Source of the DNA: Blautia sp.
Lineage (GTDB): Bacteria > Bacillota > Clostridia > Lachnospirales > Lachnospiraceae
NCBI GenBank assembly: GCA_026169535.1
Contig: JAPFCU010000063.1
Coordinates: 1-64,000, forward strand
Length of the DNA: 64,000 nt
Reading direction: 5' to 3'
Positions 19,180 through 27,954 of the stretch are shown in pieces (the first letter of the stretch is position 1; each line of letters opens with the position of its first letter). The position numbers were made by a program, and so were the translations under genes. The notes beneath the pieces were generated by a model. That model ran no database searches, had not been told where the DNA came from, and saw nothing but the letters and a program-made list of their open reading frames with translations.

Positions 19180-19935
19180 TTGAAGCTAATTTCATGGAAT
19201 GTAAATGGGATCAGAGCCTGTATCACCAAAGGCTTTGAAGAGAGTTTTCATAAACTGGATGCAGATATCTTTTGCCTTCAGGAAACAAAATGTCAGGAAA
19301 ATCAGGTTAAACTGGAGCTTCCGGGATACCATCAGTATTGGAATTATGCCAACCGTAAGGGATATTCCGGTACAGCTGTTTTTTCAAAACAGGAGCCTCT
19401 TTCTGTTTCTTATGGGATCGGGATCCAGGAGCACGATAAAGAAGGCCGTGTGATCACTTTGGAATTCGAGGAATTTTATCTTGTAACCGTTTATACACCC
19501 AATTCTCAGAGTGAGCTGAGGCGTCTGGAATACCGGATGGAATGGGAGAGAGATTTTCTTGCCTACCTACTGAAACTTCAGGAGAAAAGATCTGTGATCT
19601 GTTGTGGAGATCTGAATGTGGCACACCAGGAGATCGATCTGAAAAATCCTAAGACCAATCGAAAAAATGCAGGGTTTACCGATGAAGAGAGAGCCTGCTT
19701 TACAAAAATTCTGGAAAGTGGTTTTATAGATACGTTCCGTTATTTCTATCCGGATCAGGAGGGGATGTATTCCTGGTGGTCTTATCGGTTTAAGGCAAGA
19801 GAAAAAAATGCCGGATGGAGGATCGATTATTTTATCACCTCTCCATCATTAAAGGACAGGCTTGAAGATGCCAGAATCCATACAGAAATCTTTGGCTCGG
19901 ATCATTGCCCTGTGGAGTTGGATCTGAAACTCTGA
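19180..19935 (+). CDS. xth: Exodeoxyribonuclease III / AP endonuclease
   Basis: A base-excision-repair nuclease cutting at abasic sites, 251 aa. ExoIII-family motifs are present: SWNVNGIRA (metal-binding Asn), LQETK (catalytic Glu), CGDLNVAH (Asp/Asn), WWSYR, and the C-terminal [10 protein letters not shown] with the catalytic Asp-His. The start is a TTG, supported by AGGAGG 7-8 bases upstream and by the family N-terminus [10 protein letters not shown]. It heads a unit with the GH13-like gene. Confidence 0.95.
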   Translation: MKLISWNVNGIRACITKGFEESFHKLDADIFCLQETKCQENQVKLELPGYHQYWNYANRKGYSGTAVFSKQEPLSVSYGIGIQEHDKEGRVITLEFEEFYLVTVYTPNSQSELRRLEYRMEWERDFLAYLLKLQEKRSVICCGDLNVAHQEIDLKNPKTNRKNAGFTDEERACFTKILESGFIDTFRYFYPDQEGMYSWWSYRFKAREKNAGWRIDYFITSPSLKDRLEDARIHTEIFGSDHCPVELDLKL

Positions 19936-19991
19936 AAACAGAGGGGCAGAAAGAGTGATTCAGAAAGAAACTACAAAAAGGAGAACAGATC

Positions 19992-21839
19992 ATGGAAAAA
20001 CAGAGCGGGTTATTTATCCGAAATGGGAATCCGGTGATGCTTGGTGCCAATAAAAATGCAGAAGGGTTGAATTTTGCGGCTGAAATTCCCTGTGGGGCAA
20101 ATGCTTCTCTGGTACTTTACCGTAAAGGTTCCTTACACCCGAGAAAAGAAATCCCTTTTACGGAAGAGAACCGGACAGGAAAAGTATGTACTCTTCTTGT
20201 TTCAGGACTGGATACAGAAAAATATGAATATAATTTTCGGATAAATGAAAAAATCTGCCAGGATCCTTATGCCCATGGAATCTGCGGCAGAGAACATTTT
20301 GGTGTGCCTTCCAGAAATGAAGACGAAAACAGTGTACGCTGTACGTTTCTGCCTGAGACAGAATACGACTGGGAGGGAGACAAAGCGCCAGAAATCCCCT
20401 ATCATGAAATGATATTGTATAAGCTTCATGTAAGGGGATATACGAAACAGCAGAAGCTGCCTCAGAAGATGCGAGGAACCTTTGCCGGATTAAAGGAAAT
20501 GATCCCGTACTGGCAGGAGCTTGGAATTAACGCAGTGGAACTGATGCCTGCTTATGAATTTCAGGAAATGGCTTCCGATATCTGGGGAGACGGACTGATC
20601 ACAGAGAAGCGCAGTGAAGGAAAAGTAAATTACTGGGGGTATCAGAGCGGCTGGTATTTTGCACCAAAAAGATCTTATTGTGCTACAAAAGAACCGGAAA
20701 ATGAATTTCGTGATATGATAAAAGCCATGCACAAAGCAGGTATCCAGTGCATTATGGAATTCTATTTTCCAAAGGGAACCAATCCGCTTATGGCTCTTCA
20801 GGCATCCTGGTTCTGGAAAACATATTATCATGTGGATGGATTTCACTTTATTGGAGAAGGTGTGCCGGTGGAGCTGCTGGCAAAGGATCACATCCTTTAT
20901 GGAACAAAGAAGCTTTTTCAGTCGGTTCCGGATTATATGGAAACAGACGGGATGGCAGCAGAATATCAGGGCGGTTTCCAGCAGGATATGCGCCGGTATC
21001 TGAAAAGTGATGAAGGGATGATTCCTTCGGCGGAATACCATATCCGTCATGTGCGTTCTCTGGGAGGAAACATTAATTATATGGCAAGTCAGGATGGCTT
21101 TACCCTTTATGATACCGTGTCTTATAATTACCGGCATAATGAGCTGAACGGTGAAGGCAATCAGGATGGCAGCGATTATAATTATTCCTGGAACTGTGGG
21201 ATCGAGGGACCTACCAGAAAGCTTGCGGTAAAGAGGATGAGAGAGCAGCAGATCAGAAACGCTTTTCTGATGCTTCTGTTAAGTCAGGGTACACCGATGA
21301 TCTATGCCGGTGACGAGTTTGGCAATTCGCAGGAGGGCAATAATAATGCATGGTGCCAGGATAATCCTTATGGCTGGACAGACTGGAAAGCGCTGCGCAA
21401 AAATTCAAGAATTTTTGATTTTGTAAAAGAAGCTGTAGCCTTTCGGAAAAGCCATCCGGTGCTTCATATGAAAAATGAGCCAAAAGGAGTGGATTATCTG
21501 GCAAAAGGTTTTCCGGATATGTCCTTCCATGGGGAAAGGGCATGGTATCTCAATCAGGAAAATACCTGTCGTCTTATGGGAGTTATGTATTGCGGAGCTT
21601 ATGCAGAAAAATCAGATGGTACAGAAGATGACTTTATTTATGTGGGATATAATTTCCATTGGGAAAACCGTACCATTGCTCTTCCGAACCTTCCGGATGG
21701 TCTGCACTGGAAAAAGATTGCAGATACTGCAGATCCGGGAGAAACGAGATTTTTCCAGGAAAGAGAAGAGGCGTATGAAAAAAATATCGGAATCAGTCCC
21801 CGCAGCATCGTGGTCCTGATCGGCAAAAAGGAGGTGTAG
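19992..21839 (+). CDS. GlgX/isoamylase-like GH13 protein with degenerate active site
   Basis: A 615-aa protein built like glycogen debranching enzymes. It has an N-terminal beta domain (about 1-130), a TIM barrel starting at YKLHVRGYT (143-151), GINAVELMPAYEF, NYWGYQSGWYFAP, and a C-terminal beta domain. Conserved region I (usually DVVYNH) reads IMEFYFPKG near 254-262. Region II (usually DGFRFD) reads DGFHFI at 282-287, so the nucleophile Asp is Ile287 and the Arg is His. No region III Glu is recognisable, and region IV has Gln367-Asp368 instead of His-Asp. The segment between beta3 and beta4 is also shortened. Hydrolysis therefore looks lost. A binding or regulatory role in glycogen metabolism is a guess. 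The reading frame is intact and follows xth by 56 bases. Confidence 0.78.
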   Translation: MEKQSGLFIRNGNPVMLGANKNAEGLNFAAEIPCGANASLVLYRKGSLHPRKEIPFTEENRTGKVCTLLVSGLDTEKYEYNFRINEKICQDPYAHGICGREHFGVPSRNEDENSVRCTFLPETEYDWEGDKAPEIPYHEMILYKLHVRGYTKQQKLPQKMRGTFAGLKEMIPYWQELGINAVELMPAYEFQEMASDIWGDGLITEKRSEGKVNYWGYQSGWYFAPKRSYCATKEPENEFRDMIKAMHKAGIQCIMEFYFPKGTNPLMALQASWFWKTYYHVDGFHFIGEGVPVELLAKDHILYGTKKLFQSVPDYMETDGMAAEYQGGFQQDMRRYLKSDEGMIPSAEYHIRHVRSLGGNINYMASQDGFTLYDTVSYNYRHNELNGEGNQDGSDYNYSWNCGIEGPTRKLAVKRMREQQIRNAFLMLLLSQGTPMIYAGDEFGNSQEGNNNAWCQDNPYGWTDWKALRKNSRIFDFVKEAVAFRKSHPVLHMKNEPKGVDYLAKGFPDMSFHGERAWYLNQENTCRLMGVMYCGAYAEKSDGTEDDFIYVGYNFHWENRTIALPNLPDGLHWKKIADTADPGETRFFQEREEAYEKNIGISPRSIVVLIGKKEV

Positions 21840-21842
21840 CCG

Positions 21843-22397
21843 GTGCATCCCTGGCTTCATTTTAAAACCATAACCAGACATAAGTTTCTGGTTATGAAAT
21901 ATTGTTTTCGGATAGGTCTTTACAAACAGGGTCTTCTTCATGATCTGTCTAAATATTCTCCTGCAGAATTTCTTGTAGGATGCAGATATTATCAGGGAAC
22001 AAGAAGTCCTAATAATGCGGAAAGGGAAGATATTGGAGTTTCTACTTCCTGGCTTCATCACAAAGGACGGAATAAACATCATTTTGAACACTGGGTAGAT
22101 TATTCTCTGGATAAAGATCATGTGATAATGGGAGCGCAGATGCCCAGGAAATATGTGGCGGAAATGGTTATGGATCGGATCAGTGCATCCAGAAACTATC
22201 TTGGTGACGCATATACACAAAGTCAGCCGCTGGAATATTTTCTGAAAAGCAAGGATGAGCTCTGGTTTATTCATCCGCAGACAAAAAAGGAACTGGAGGC
22301 TCTTCTTCGAATTCTTAACGATCATGGAGAAAAAAAACTCCTTCATTATATCAAGCATGTATATTTGAAAAAAGATCCCCGGAGTCTGAGATATTAA
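21843..22397 (+). CDS. DUF5662-like protein of unknown function
   Basis: A 184-aa soluble protein rich in His and aromatic residues. It has an HD-like stretch GLLHDLSKYSPAEF (about 30-43) and further His clusters in WLHHKGRNKHHFEHW (about 70-84). This arrangement suggests a metal-dependent phosphohydrolase-like site, but I recognise it only as probably DUF5662 and no function is established. It begins with GTG, 3 bases after the GH13-like stop, with AAGGAGG inside that gene's end, so the two are translationally coupled. Confidence 0.75.
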   Translation: MHPWLHFKTITRHKFLVMKYCFRIGLYKQGLLHDLSKYSPAEFLVGCRYYQGTRSPNNAEREDIGVSTSWLHHKGRNKHHFEHWVDYSLDKDHVIMGAQMPRKYVAEMVMDRISASRNYLGDAYTQSQPLEYFLKSKDELWFIHPQTKKELEALLRILNDHGEKKLLHYIKHVYLKKDPRSLRY

Positions 22398-22415
22398 GCT
22401 ATAAGATAAGAAAAG

Positions 22416-22465
22416 AAGATAACCTGTATTGCTTGTCAGGAAGGCGGCACAGGTTATCTTTTTTA
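22416..22465 (+). terminator. Terminator after the xth-GH13-DUF5662 unit
   Basis: A 12-bp stem AAGATAACCTGT/ACAGGTTATCTT with a 21-base loop is followed by TTTTA. Confidence 0.85.
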
Positions 22466-22596
22466 TTAAAAATAGATAAATAAAATAAAAATAAGTAAAA
22501 AAATTATAAAAAAATCACGGATTGTTAGAAATACATGGGAAGAAAAATTGTATATAATGTATGTATTGAAAATAAAGAGAACGAAAAGGAGGAACT

Positions 22597-23336
22597 ATGG
22601 AAAAGAAATTACTTGATATGAAAGATATTAGTAAAACCTTTGGAAGCGTGCAGGCGCTGAAAGGCGTTTCCCTGGACCTCTATGCTGGTGAAGTCCTGGC
22701 TCTGATGGGCGAAAATGGGGCAGGTAAATCAACCCTCATGAATATTTTGAGCGGATCCCTTCAGCCTACAGAAGGAGAGATTTATCTGAAAGGCGAAAAG
22801 GTGCATGTCTCAGATCCTATTACCGCTAAGAAACTTGGAATTGCAAAGATCCATCAGGAACTGCAGATTGTGCCGGAGCTTAGTGTGGCAGAGAATATTT
22901 TTCTTGGCAGATGGAAATCCAAGGCTGGACCGGCGGTGGATTTTAAGGGTATGATCGAAGAATCAAGGAAGTATCTTGAAATGCTGGACGTAAAGGTAGA
23001 TCCGGCAAAGAAGCTGAAGGACTTGCGTATTGGTGAACAGCAGCTGGTGGAAATCAGCAGAAAGTTGTTCTTGCAAAATGGCTGATGACCGAGCCAAAGA
23101 TTCTTCTGCTGGATGAGCCTACCAGAGGTATTGATGTAGGTGCAAAAGCGGAAATATATCAGCTGATCAATAATCTGGCAAAACAGGGAATGGCTATTAT
23201 TGTGGTATCTTCAGAGCTTCCTGAGGTCATTGGAATTTCTGACAGGATCGTTACCTTCTGTGAAGGAGAACTGACGGGAGAATTCCTGCAGAAGGATGCA
23301 ACGCAGGAAAAGCTGCTTGAAAGTGCAACAAAATAG
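22597..23336 (+). pseudogene. Sugar ABC transporter ATPase remnant (RbsA/XylG-like), internally deleted and frameshifted
   Basis: Intact RbsA-type ATPases have two ABC domains in about 500 aa. Here the first domain is present from the start (Walker A GENGAGKST near residues 39-47) to its signature [12 protein letters not shown]. The sequence then jumps, out of frame, into the second domain's signature-Walker B region. In the +1 frame the bases from 23047 read [34 protein letters not shown]. The first frame stops at 23085, and an open frame from 23085 to 23336 encodes the C-terminal 83 residues. About 250 codons are missing. The junction lies in CTGGTGGAAATCAGCAG (23044-23060), a stretch that fits both signature regions. 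No working ATPase can be made. Confidence 0.88.
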
Positions 23337-23350
23337 AGGGAGGAAATGTA

Positions 23351-23932
23351 ATGGAAAACAAAGCAAAAGTAAAAGCTGTGCTGAAACAGATGCAGAGCGT
23401 GATCGCATTGGTAATTATCTTTGTGGTAGCTTCTACAATCTGTGTAAAAGACGGAAGAAATAACTTTCTTGATATCCGGAATCTGATGAATGTGCTTCGT
23501 GCTGTATCGGAAAACGGTATTATTGCTATTGGTATGACACTGATCCTGATTCTTGGAGATATTGAGCTTTCTGTAGGTTCTGTTGTAGGACTTATTTCTA
23601 CTGGATGTGCCTATCTGATGGTTATGAGCGGATTTGGTTTTATACCGGCTGTACTGACAAGCCTTGTAATCGGCGGTCTTTTTGGACTGTTTAATGGTCT
23701 GTGTATTACGAAACTTCATCTTCAGGCATTTATCGTAACTCTGGCATCTATGAATATTGCCCGTGGTCTTGCCAGATTCTGGGCAAATGGTATTGGTATT
23801 CCTCTGGCATACGGGGAAGGCGAGGGAATGGCTCCTCCGGCATTTGAGGTCCTTCAGATGCGTATTGGTGGTGTGGTTCCGGTACCTGCAGTAATATTCA
23901 TACAGACAGCTATCAATATCTGCTCGGAGTAA
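23351..23932 (+). pseudogene. Sugar ABC transporter permease remnant (RbsC-like), C-terminally truncated
   Basis: The 193-aa frame matches the N-terminal 60% of RbsC-type permeases (about 320 aa). Transmembrane segments include VIALVIIFVVASTICV, and the family motif NGIIAIGMTLILILGDIELSVGSVVGL is present, as is the EAA-like LHLQAFIVTLASMNIARGLA. After GGVVPVPAVIF the homology stops, and the frame runs briefly into unrelated codons and ends. Downstream sequence in another frame belongs to a substrate-binding protein. The last transmembrane helices are therefore lost. It follows the ATPase remnant by 15 bases with a good AGGAGG site, a decayed operon. Confidence 0.85.
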
Positions 23933-24480
23933 GTCTAACAAATGTTATGGAACCCTGACTGAACAATCTGGTACAGGTATTGTCGGAAAGACAAAAAGAG
24001 GACGTGGCAGTTAACATGATTTTCCGTGATGCAGCAGGCAGTCCGGAAAAACAAATCCAGGATATTCAGTCTTTGATGGATAATGGAATCGATCTTCTGA
24101 TTATATCTCCGGATGGGAGCGGGTCGTTAGATAAAACTCTGGAACAGGTCAGGGAAAAGATACCTGTTGTAATGGTAGGAGTAGGCTCGGAGAAAGACTG
24201 TTATACAAGTTTGATCCAGGCAGATGATGAAAAAATCGGAAGACTTGCAGGAGAATATATCCTTGAACATCTGTATGAGGAAGGCGACAGGATTGTGGTA
24301 ATAGAAGGGGTAAAAGGTTCTCCTATTTCTGAAAAAAGACACAGAGGAATTCTGGATGCTACGATCCAGAGTCCGGATTTTGGCTCTATGGCATATGATG
24401 CTGCTCTTGCACTTCTTTATGGAGAAGAGGCTGATCATAATTTAACCATAGAGCCTCAGCTGATCACGGAAAATAAATAG
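23893..24480 (+). pseudogene. Periplasmic sugar-binding protein remnant (RbsB-like)
   Basis: Without a start codon, the frame from 23893 reads YQYLLGVSLTNVMEP, then a TGA at 23956-23958 where homologues would have Trp, then LNNLVQVLSERQKEDVAVNM and a continuous frame to 24480. It matches the first lobe of type I periplasmic binding proteins (IQSLMDNGIDLLIISPDGS). After RHRGILDATIQ (near 24355) it jumps to the extreme C-terminus (SMAYDAALALLYGEE), so about 100 residues of the second lobe are missing. Signal peptide and lipobox are also absent. This is the third broken gene of the locus. Confidence 0.82.
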
Positions 24481-24487
24481 AAAACGG

Positions 24488-24523
24488 AAAAGCCGGAAAG
24501 AGCATCCTCTTTCTGGCTTTTTG
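24488..24523 (+). terminator. Terminator after the decayed sugar transporter
   Basis: The stem AAGCCGGAAAGAG/CTCTTTCTGGCTT with loop CATC and one G-U pair is followed by TTTTT. Confidence 0.85.
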
Positions 24524-24541
24524 ATAAACAGGATATAACAC

Positions 24542-24570
24542 TTGACAACAGTAACATGCTGTTATATACT
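24542..24570 (+). promoter_or_regulatory. Promoter and likely operator of the GntR-ABC unit
   Basis: TTGACA (24542-24547) and TATACT (24565-24570) have a 17-base spacer. The spacer carries the inverted repeat AACAG-N7-CTGTT (24547-24563), well placed for autorepression by the GntR-family product encoded just downstream. Confidence 0.72.
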
Positions 24571-24593
24571 GTTTGCGTAGAGGAGGAAGAGAT

Positions 24594-24965
24594 ATGCATA
24601 TCATCATCAACCATACTTCCATGACCCCGATTTATGAACAGATTGTATCGCAGATCAAAGAGAACATCATAAGCGGGAAACTGACTCCCGGAACAGCTCT
24701 GCCTTCTGTGAGGGCTTTTTCCAGAGAGCTGAAGATCAGCGCCCTTACGGTAAAAAAGGCATATGACTACCTGGAAGAAGAAGGTCTGGTCAATACGGTT
24801 CACGGCAAAGGAAGCTTTATTGCACAGGCAAATCAGGGGCTTCTCATGGAGGAACGAAGAAAAGAACTGGAAAACGATCTGGATCAGGCTGTCCGTAAAG
24901 CCCGCGCAGGGGGACTGACAGACGAAGAAATCTGTGAATTGTTTCAGTTGATAATGGAGGAATAA
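24594..24965 (+). CDS. GntR-family (YtrA subfamily) transcriptional regulator
   Basis: A 123-aa DNA-binding repressor. The N-terminal winged helix has the GntR signature PIYEQIVSQIKENIISGKL...LPSVRAFSRELKISALTVKKAYDYLEEEGL. The C-terminal tail is short and helical with no ligand domain, typical of YtrA-type regulators that control adjacent ABC transporters. The start at 24594 follows GAGGAGGAAGAG. The inverted repeat in its promoter is the likely target. It forms an operon with the two ABC genes. Confidence 0.92.
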   Translation: MHIIINHTSMTPIYEQIVSQIKENIISGKLTPGTALPSVRAFSRELKISALTVKKAYDYLEEEGLVNTVHGKGSFIAQANQGLLMEERRKELENDLDQAVRKARAGGLTDEEICELFQLIMEE

Positions 24966-24968
24966 ATT

Positions 24969-25820
24969 ATGCTTGCAGAACTGGATCATGTAAAAAAACA
25001 ATATGGTGACTTCAAACTGGATTGCACTATAGAAATTCCGGAAGATTGTGTTACAGGTCTGATCGGGGCCAACGGAGCTGGAAAGAGCACTACCTTTAAA
25101 ACAATCCTGGGGCTTTTGAAGCCGGATTCCGGAAACATAAAGATATTTGGAAAGAACAGTGATGAACTGGGAGAAAAGGAAAAAAGACAGATTGGAGCAG
25201 TTCTTTCAGACAGCTTTTTTTCCGGTTATCTGACAGTGAAGCAGATTGTAGGCTTTATGGGAGATCTTTATCCGGATTTTCGGAAAAAAGAGTTTCAGGA
25301 CAGATGCGGCAGGTTTCAGATCCCTATGGACAAAAAGATAAAGGATTTTTCTACTGGTATGAAAGCAAAGCTGAAGGTATTGACTGCCATGAGCTATGGT
25401 GCCAGATTTCTGATCCTTGATGAGCCTACAGCCGGTCTGGATGTAATGGCAAGAGAGGCTGTTCTGGATCTTCTGAGAGAATATATGGAAGTTCCCGGAC
25501 GGGGGATCCTGATCAGCTCTCATATTTCCTCAGATCTGGAACAGTTCTGTGATGAAATCTATATGATCCACCAGGGAAAGATCATCCTCAGAGAAGAAAC
25601 CGATGTAATCCTGGAAAATTACGGTGTGCTGAAGATGGATGCCCATGCTTTTCAGGAACTTGACAAAACATATATCCTGAAAGTAAAAAAAGAAGCCTTT
25701 GGCTGCAGCTGCCTGACAGACCGGAGACAGTTTTATCAAGAGAATTATCCTTCTCTGGCTGTAGAAAAAGGCTCTGTGGATGAGGTGCTGACCATGATGG
25801 CGAAAGGAGAGACATTATGA
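24969..25820 (+). CDS. ABC transporter ATP-binding protein
   Basis: A 283-aa single-domain ATPase. Walker A is GANGAGKST (about 35-43), the degenerate signature is DFSTGMKAKLKVL, Walker B is FLILDEPTAGLD, and the H-loop is SSHISSDLE. A C-terminal extension of about 70 aa follows. It pairs with the membrane protein encoded downstream, overlapping by 4 bases (ATGA). GntR-ABC-permease sets of this type are often linked to cell-envelope stress or peptide export. The substrate here is unknown. Confidence 0.92.
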   Translation: MLAELDHVKKQYGDFKLDCTIEIPEDCVTGLIGANGAGKSTTFKTILGLLKPDSGNIKIFGKNSDELGEKEKRQIGAVLSDSFFSGYLTVKQIVGFMGDLYPDFRKKEFQDRCGRFQIPMDKKIKDFSTGMKAKLKVLTAMSYGARFLILDEPTAGLDVMAREAVLDLLREYMEVPGRGILISSHISSDLEQFCDEIYMIHQGKIILREETDVILENYGVLKMDAHAFQELDKTYILKVKKEAFGCSCLTDRRQFYQENYPSLAVEKGSVDEVLTMMAKGETL

Positions 25821-26476
25821 AGGGACTGTTAAAAAAAGATCTGGCGCTTCTTGCAAATACAGGAAAGATCTATGTAGGAGTGAGCTTGTTCTGCATGGTG
25901 CTGGGACTGGTCAATGAAGATATGAGGGATTTTTCTCTGAGTTTTCTGGTGATCATGTTTTCTCTTGCGGCGCCTTCCACACTTTCTTATGATGAGTTTG
26001 ATAATGGAATGCCGTGGCTGATGACACTTTCTGCTGACAGAAGCGTTTATGCAAAAGAAAAATATCTTCTGAGTATCCTGCTGGGACTGGCAGGTGCTGT
26101 TGTGGCTGTGATTCTGGGAGTCCTGGTATTTCAGATCAATCCGTTTCAGGGAGGATCTGATTCTCAGATAGCAATACTGGTAGCATTTTTCTTTACGTCA
26201 GGACTGATGCTGGCAGTTATGATCCCGGCCAAACTGAAATTCGGGTCGGAAAAGTCACGGGTCATTGTCATGGGCCTGGTGATTGCAGTGTGGATAGTTG
26301 TTTTTGCCGGAAAATATTTGCTGGAAAGTTTGGGTATAAATCTGAGCGGAACCATAGAAAGTCTGGAAGAAATTCCAAATGCAGCAGTAATTCTGGGATT
26401 GCTGGATTTTTATGGGATTTGTATGTCTGTTTCTTATTTTTGCAGCGCAAGAATTCTGGAAAAAAAGGAGTTTTGA
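25817..26476 (+). CDS. ABC-2 type transporter permease
   Basis: A 219-aa integral membrane protein. There are about six hydrophobic segments, for example VGVSLFCMVLGLV, FSLSFLVIMFSLAAPSTL, ILLGLAGAVVAVILGVLVF, ILVAFFFTSGLMLAVMI, VIVMGLVIAVWIVVFAG and AVILGLLDFYGICMSVSYF. The pattern DEFDNGMPWLMTLSADR after the second segment is typical of this family. It overlaps the ATPase gene, so the two form one exporter. Confidence 0.85.
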   Translation: MKGLLKKDLALLANTGKIYVGVSLFCMVLGLVNEDMRDFSLSFLVIMFSLAAPSTLSYDEFDNGMPWLMTLSADRSVYAKEKYLLSILLGLAGAVVAVILGVLVFQINPFQGGSDSQIAILVAFFFTSGLMLAVMIPAKLKFGSEKSRVIVMGLVIAVWIVVFAGKYLLESLGINLSGTIESLEEIPNAAVILGLLDFYGICMSVSYFCSARILEKKEF

Positions 26477-26501
26477 GTTTCTTTTTGGCGAAAAATATGA
26501 T
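26473..26501 (+). promoter_or_regulatory. Promoter of the AGCS symporter gene
   Basis: TTGAGT (26473-26478) and TATGAT (26496-26501) have a 17-base spacer, and an overlapping TATACT sits at 26501-26506. The -35 box overlaps the end of the permease gene. Confidence 0.5.
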
Positions 26502-26539
26502 ATACTGAACACCATATCCGGATTGTTCGGAGGAAAGGT

Positions 26540-27922
26540 GTGAGGATTATAATTTTATCAGTATTAAAAGAAATACAGGCAGCAGTCTGGGGAATACCAA
26601 CCATGGCACTGCTGCTTTTTACAGGACTTTATCTGACTGTCCGTCTGAAGGGGCTGCAGTTTACTCAGCTTCCGCGGGCAATTCGATATATTTTTGAAAA
26701 AGAAGAGGGAAAAGGAGATGTTTCTGCTTTTGGATCTCTTTGTACAGCGCTTGCTGCTACCATTGGCACAGGAAGCATTGTAGGTGTGGCAACAGCTCTT
26801 CGTGCAGGCGGTCCCGGAGCCCTTTTCTGGATGTGGATCTCAGCTCTTTTGGGCATGGCAACTAAATATGCAGAAGGGCTTCTGGCAGTCCGGTTCCGTA
26901 CCACAGATGAAAATGGACAGATTGCAGGAGGGCCAATGTATTATATTGAAAGAGGAATGGGACGAAACTGGGTCTGGCTTGCGAAAATGTTTGCATTTTT
27001 CGGAGTAGTGACAGCTCTGCTGGGGTGTGGAACCTTTCCGCAGGTAAACGCTATCACAGAATCTGTGGAATCTGCTTTTGGTGTTCCGGCATGGCTGGTT
27101 GGAGTGATTGTTACGGTGGCAGTAACTGCCGTGATCCTCGGGGGAATCCAGTCGATTTCCAAGGTGGCGGAAGCTGTGGTTCCGTTTATGGCTATTGCTT
27201 ATGTGATCGGCTCTCTGGCAGTGCTGGCTTTTAATCATGAAGCAATACCAGGAGCCTTTCGGGCTATTTTTGTCAGCGCGTTTACACCTAATGCCGCTTT
27301 TGGAGGGGCAGTAGGAACTGCTTCGGCGGCAGCAGTGATCACTGCTATGCGGACAGGTATTGCCAGAGGTGTATATACAAACGAGGCAGGCCTTGGAAGT
27401 TCCCCTATCGTTGTAGCGGCGGCAAAGACAAAATCCTGTGTGCGTCAGGGATTGATTTCTATGACCAGTGTGTTTTTTACCACCATTATTATTTGTACTA
27501 TGACAGGAATCGTGGTGATTTCTTCCGGACTTCTGGAAACACCGGTGGGCGGTGTTCTGCTGGACGGCGGCAAACTTTCCAATGCAGCGTTTAATCAGGG
27601 ACTTCCGGGAAATATCGGAATGTATATGGTGACTATTGGGCTGATTTTTTTCTCTTTCACTACTATCATCGGATGGAATTATTACGGAGAACGCTGTCTG
27701 GTATATCTTACCGGAGGAGTGCAGTGGAATAGGCAGTACAAGCTGCTGTATATCGGATGTATTGCAGCGTCCCCGTTTCTTTCTCTGGAGCCTATCTGGA
27801 TTCTGGCAGATATCACAAATGCGCTGATGGCATTTCCAAATCTGATAGGTATTCTGGGGCTAAGTCCGGTGGTGATATATGAAACAAAGAAATTTTTTAA
27901 AGAGATGAAAGAAAACAGATAA
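26540..27922 (+). CDS. Sodium:alanine/glycine symporter (AGCS family)
   Basis: An inner-membrane amino-acid:cation symporter, 460 aa with about 10-11 hydrophobic helices. Family marks are GTGSIVGVATALRAGGPGALFWMWISALLGMATKYAEGLLAVRFR, the GGPMYYIERGMG motif, and FGGAVGTASAAAVITAMRTGIARGVYTNEAGLGSSPI. The start is GTG at 26540 with GGAGGAAAG upstream. Alanine or glycine is the usual substrate, but specificity cannot be read from sequence. Confidence 0.93.
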   Translation: MRIIILSVLKEIQAAVWGIPTMALLLFTGLYLTVRLKGLQFTQLPRAIRYIFEKEEGKGDVSAFGSLCTALAATIGTGSIVGVATALRAGGPGALFWMWISALLGMATKYAEGLLAVRFRTTDENGQIAGGPMYYIERGMGRNWVWLAKMFAFFGVVTALLGCGTFPQVNAITESVESAFGVPAWLVGVIVTVAVTAVILGGIQSISKVAEAVVPFMAIAYVIGSLAVLAFNHEAIPGAFRAIFVSAFTPNAAFGGAVGTASAAAVITAMRTGIARGVYTNEAGLGSSPIVVAAAKTKSCVRQGLISMTSVFFTTIIICTMTGIVVISSGLLETPVGGVLLDGGKLSNAAFNQGLPGNIGMYMVTIGLIFFSFTTIIGWNYYGERCLVYLTGGVQWNRQYKLLYIGCIAASPFLSLEPIWILADITNALMAFPNLIGILGLSPVVIYETKKFFKEMKENR

Positions 27923-27954
27923 TTGATTATATAAGGTTACTGAGAACAGAAATG

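Noticed and set aside
22597-23085. A genuine 162-aa single-domain ABC ATPase
   Set aside because: It stops before Walker B and continues in another frame with second-domain sequence, so it is a broken gene.
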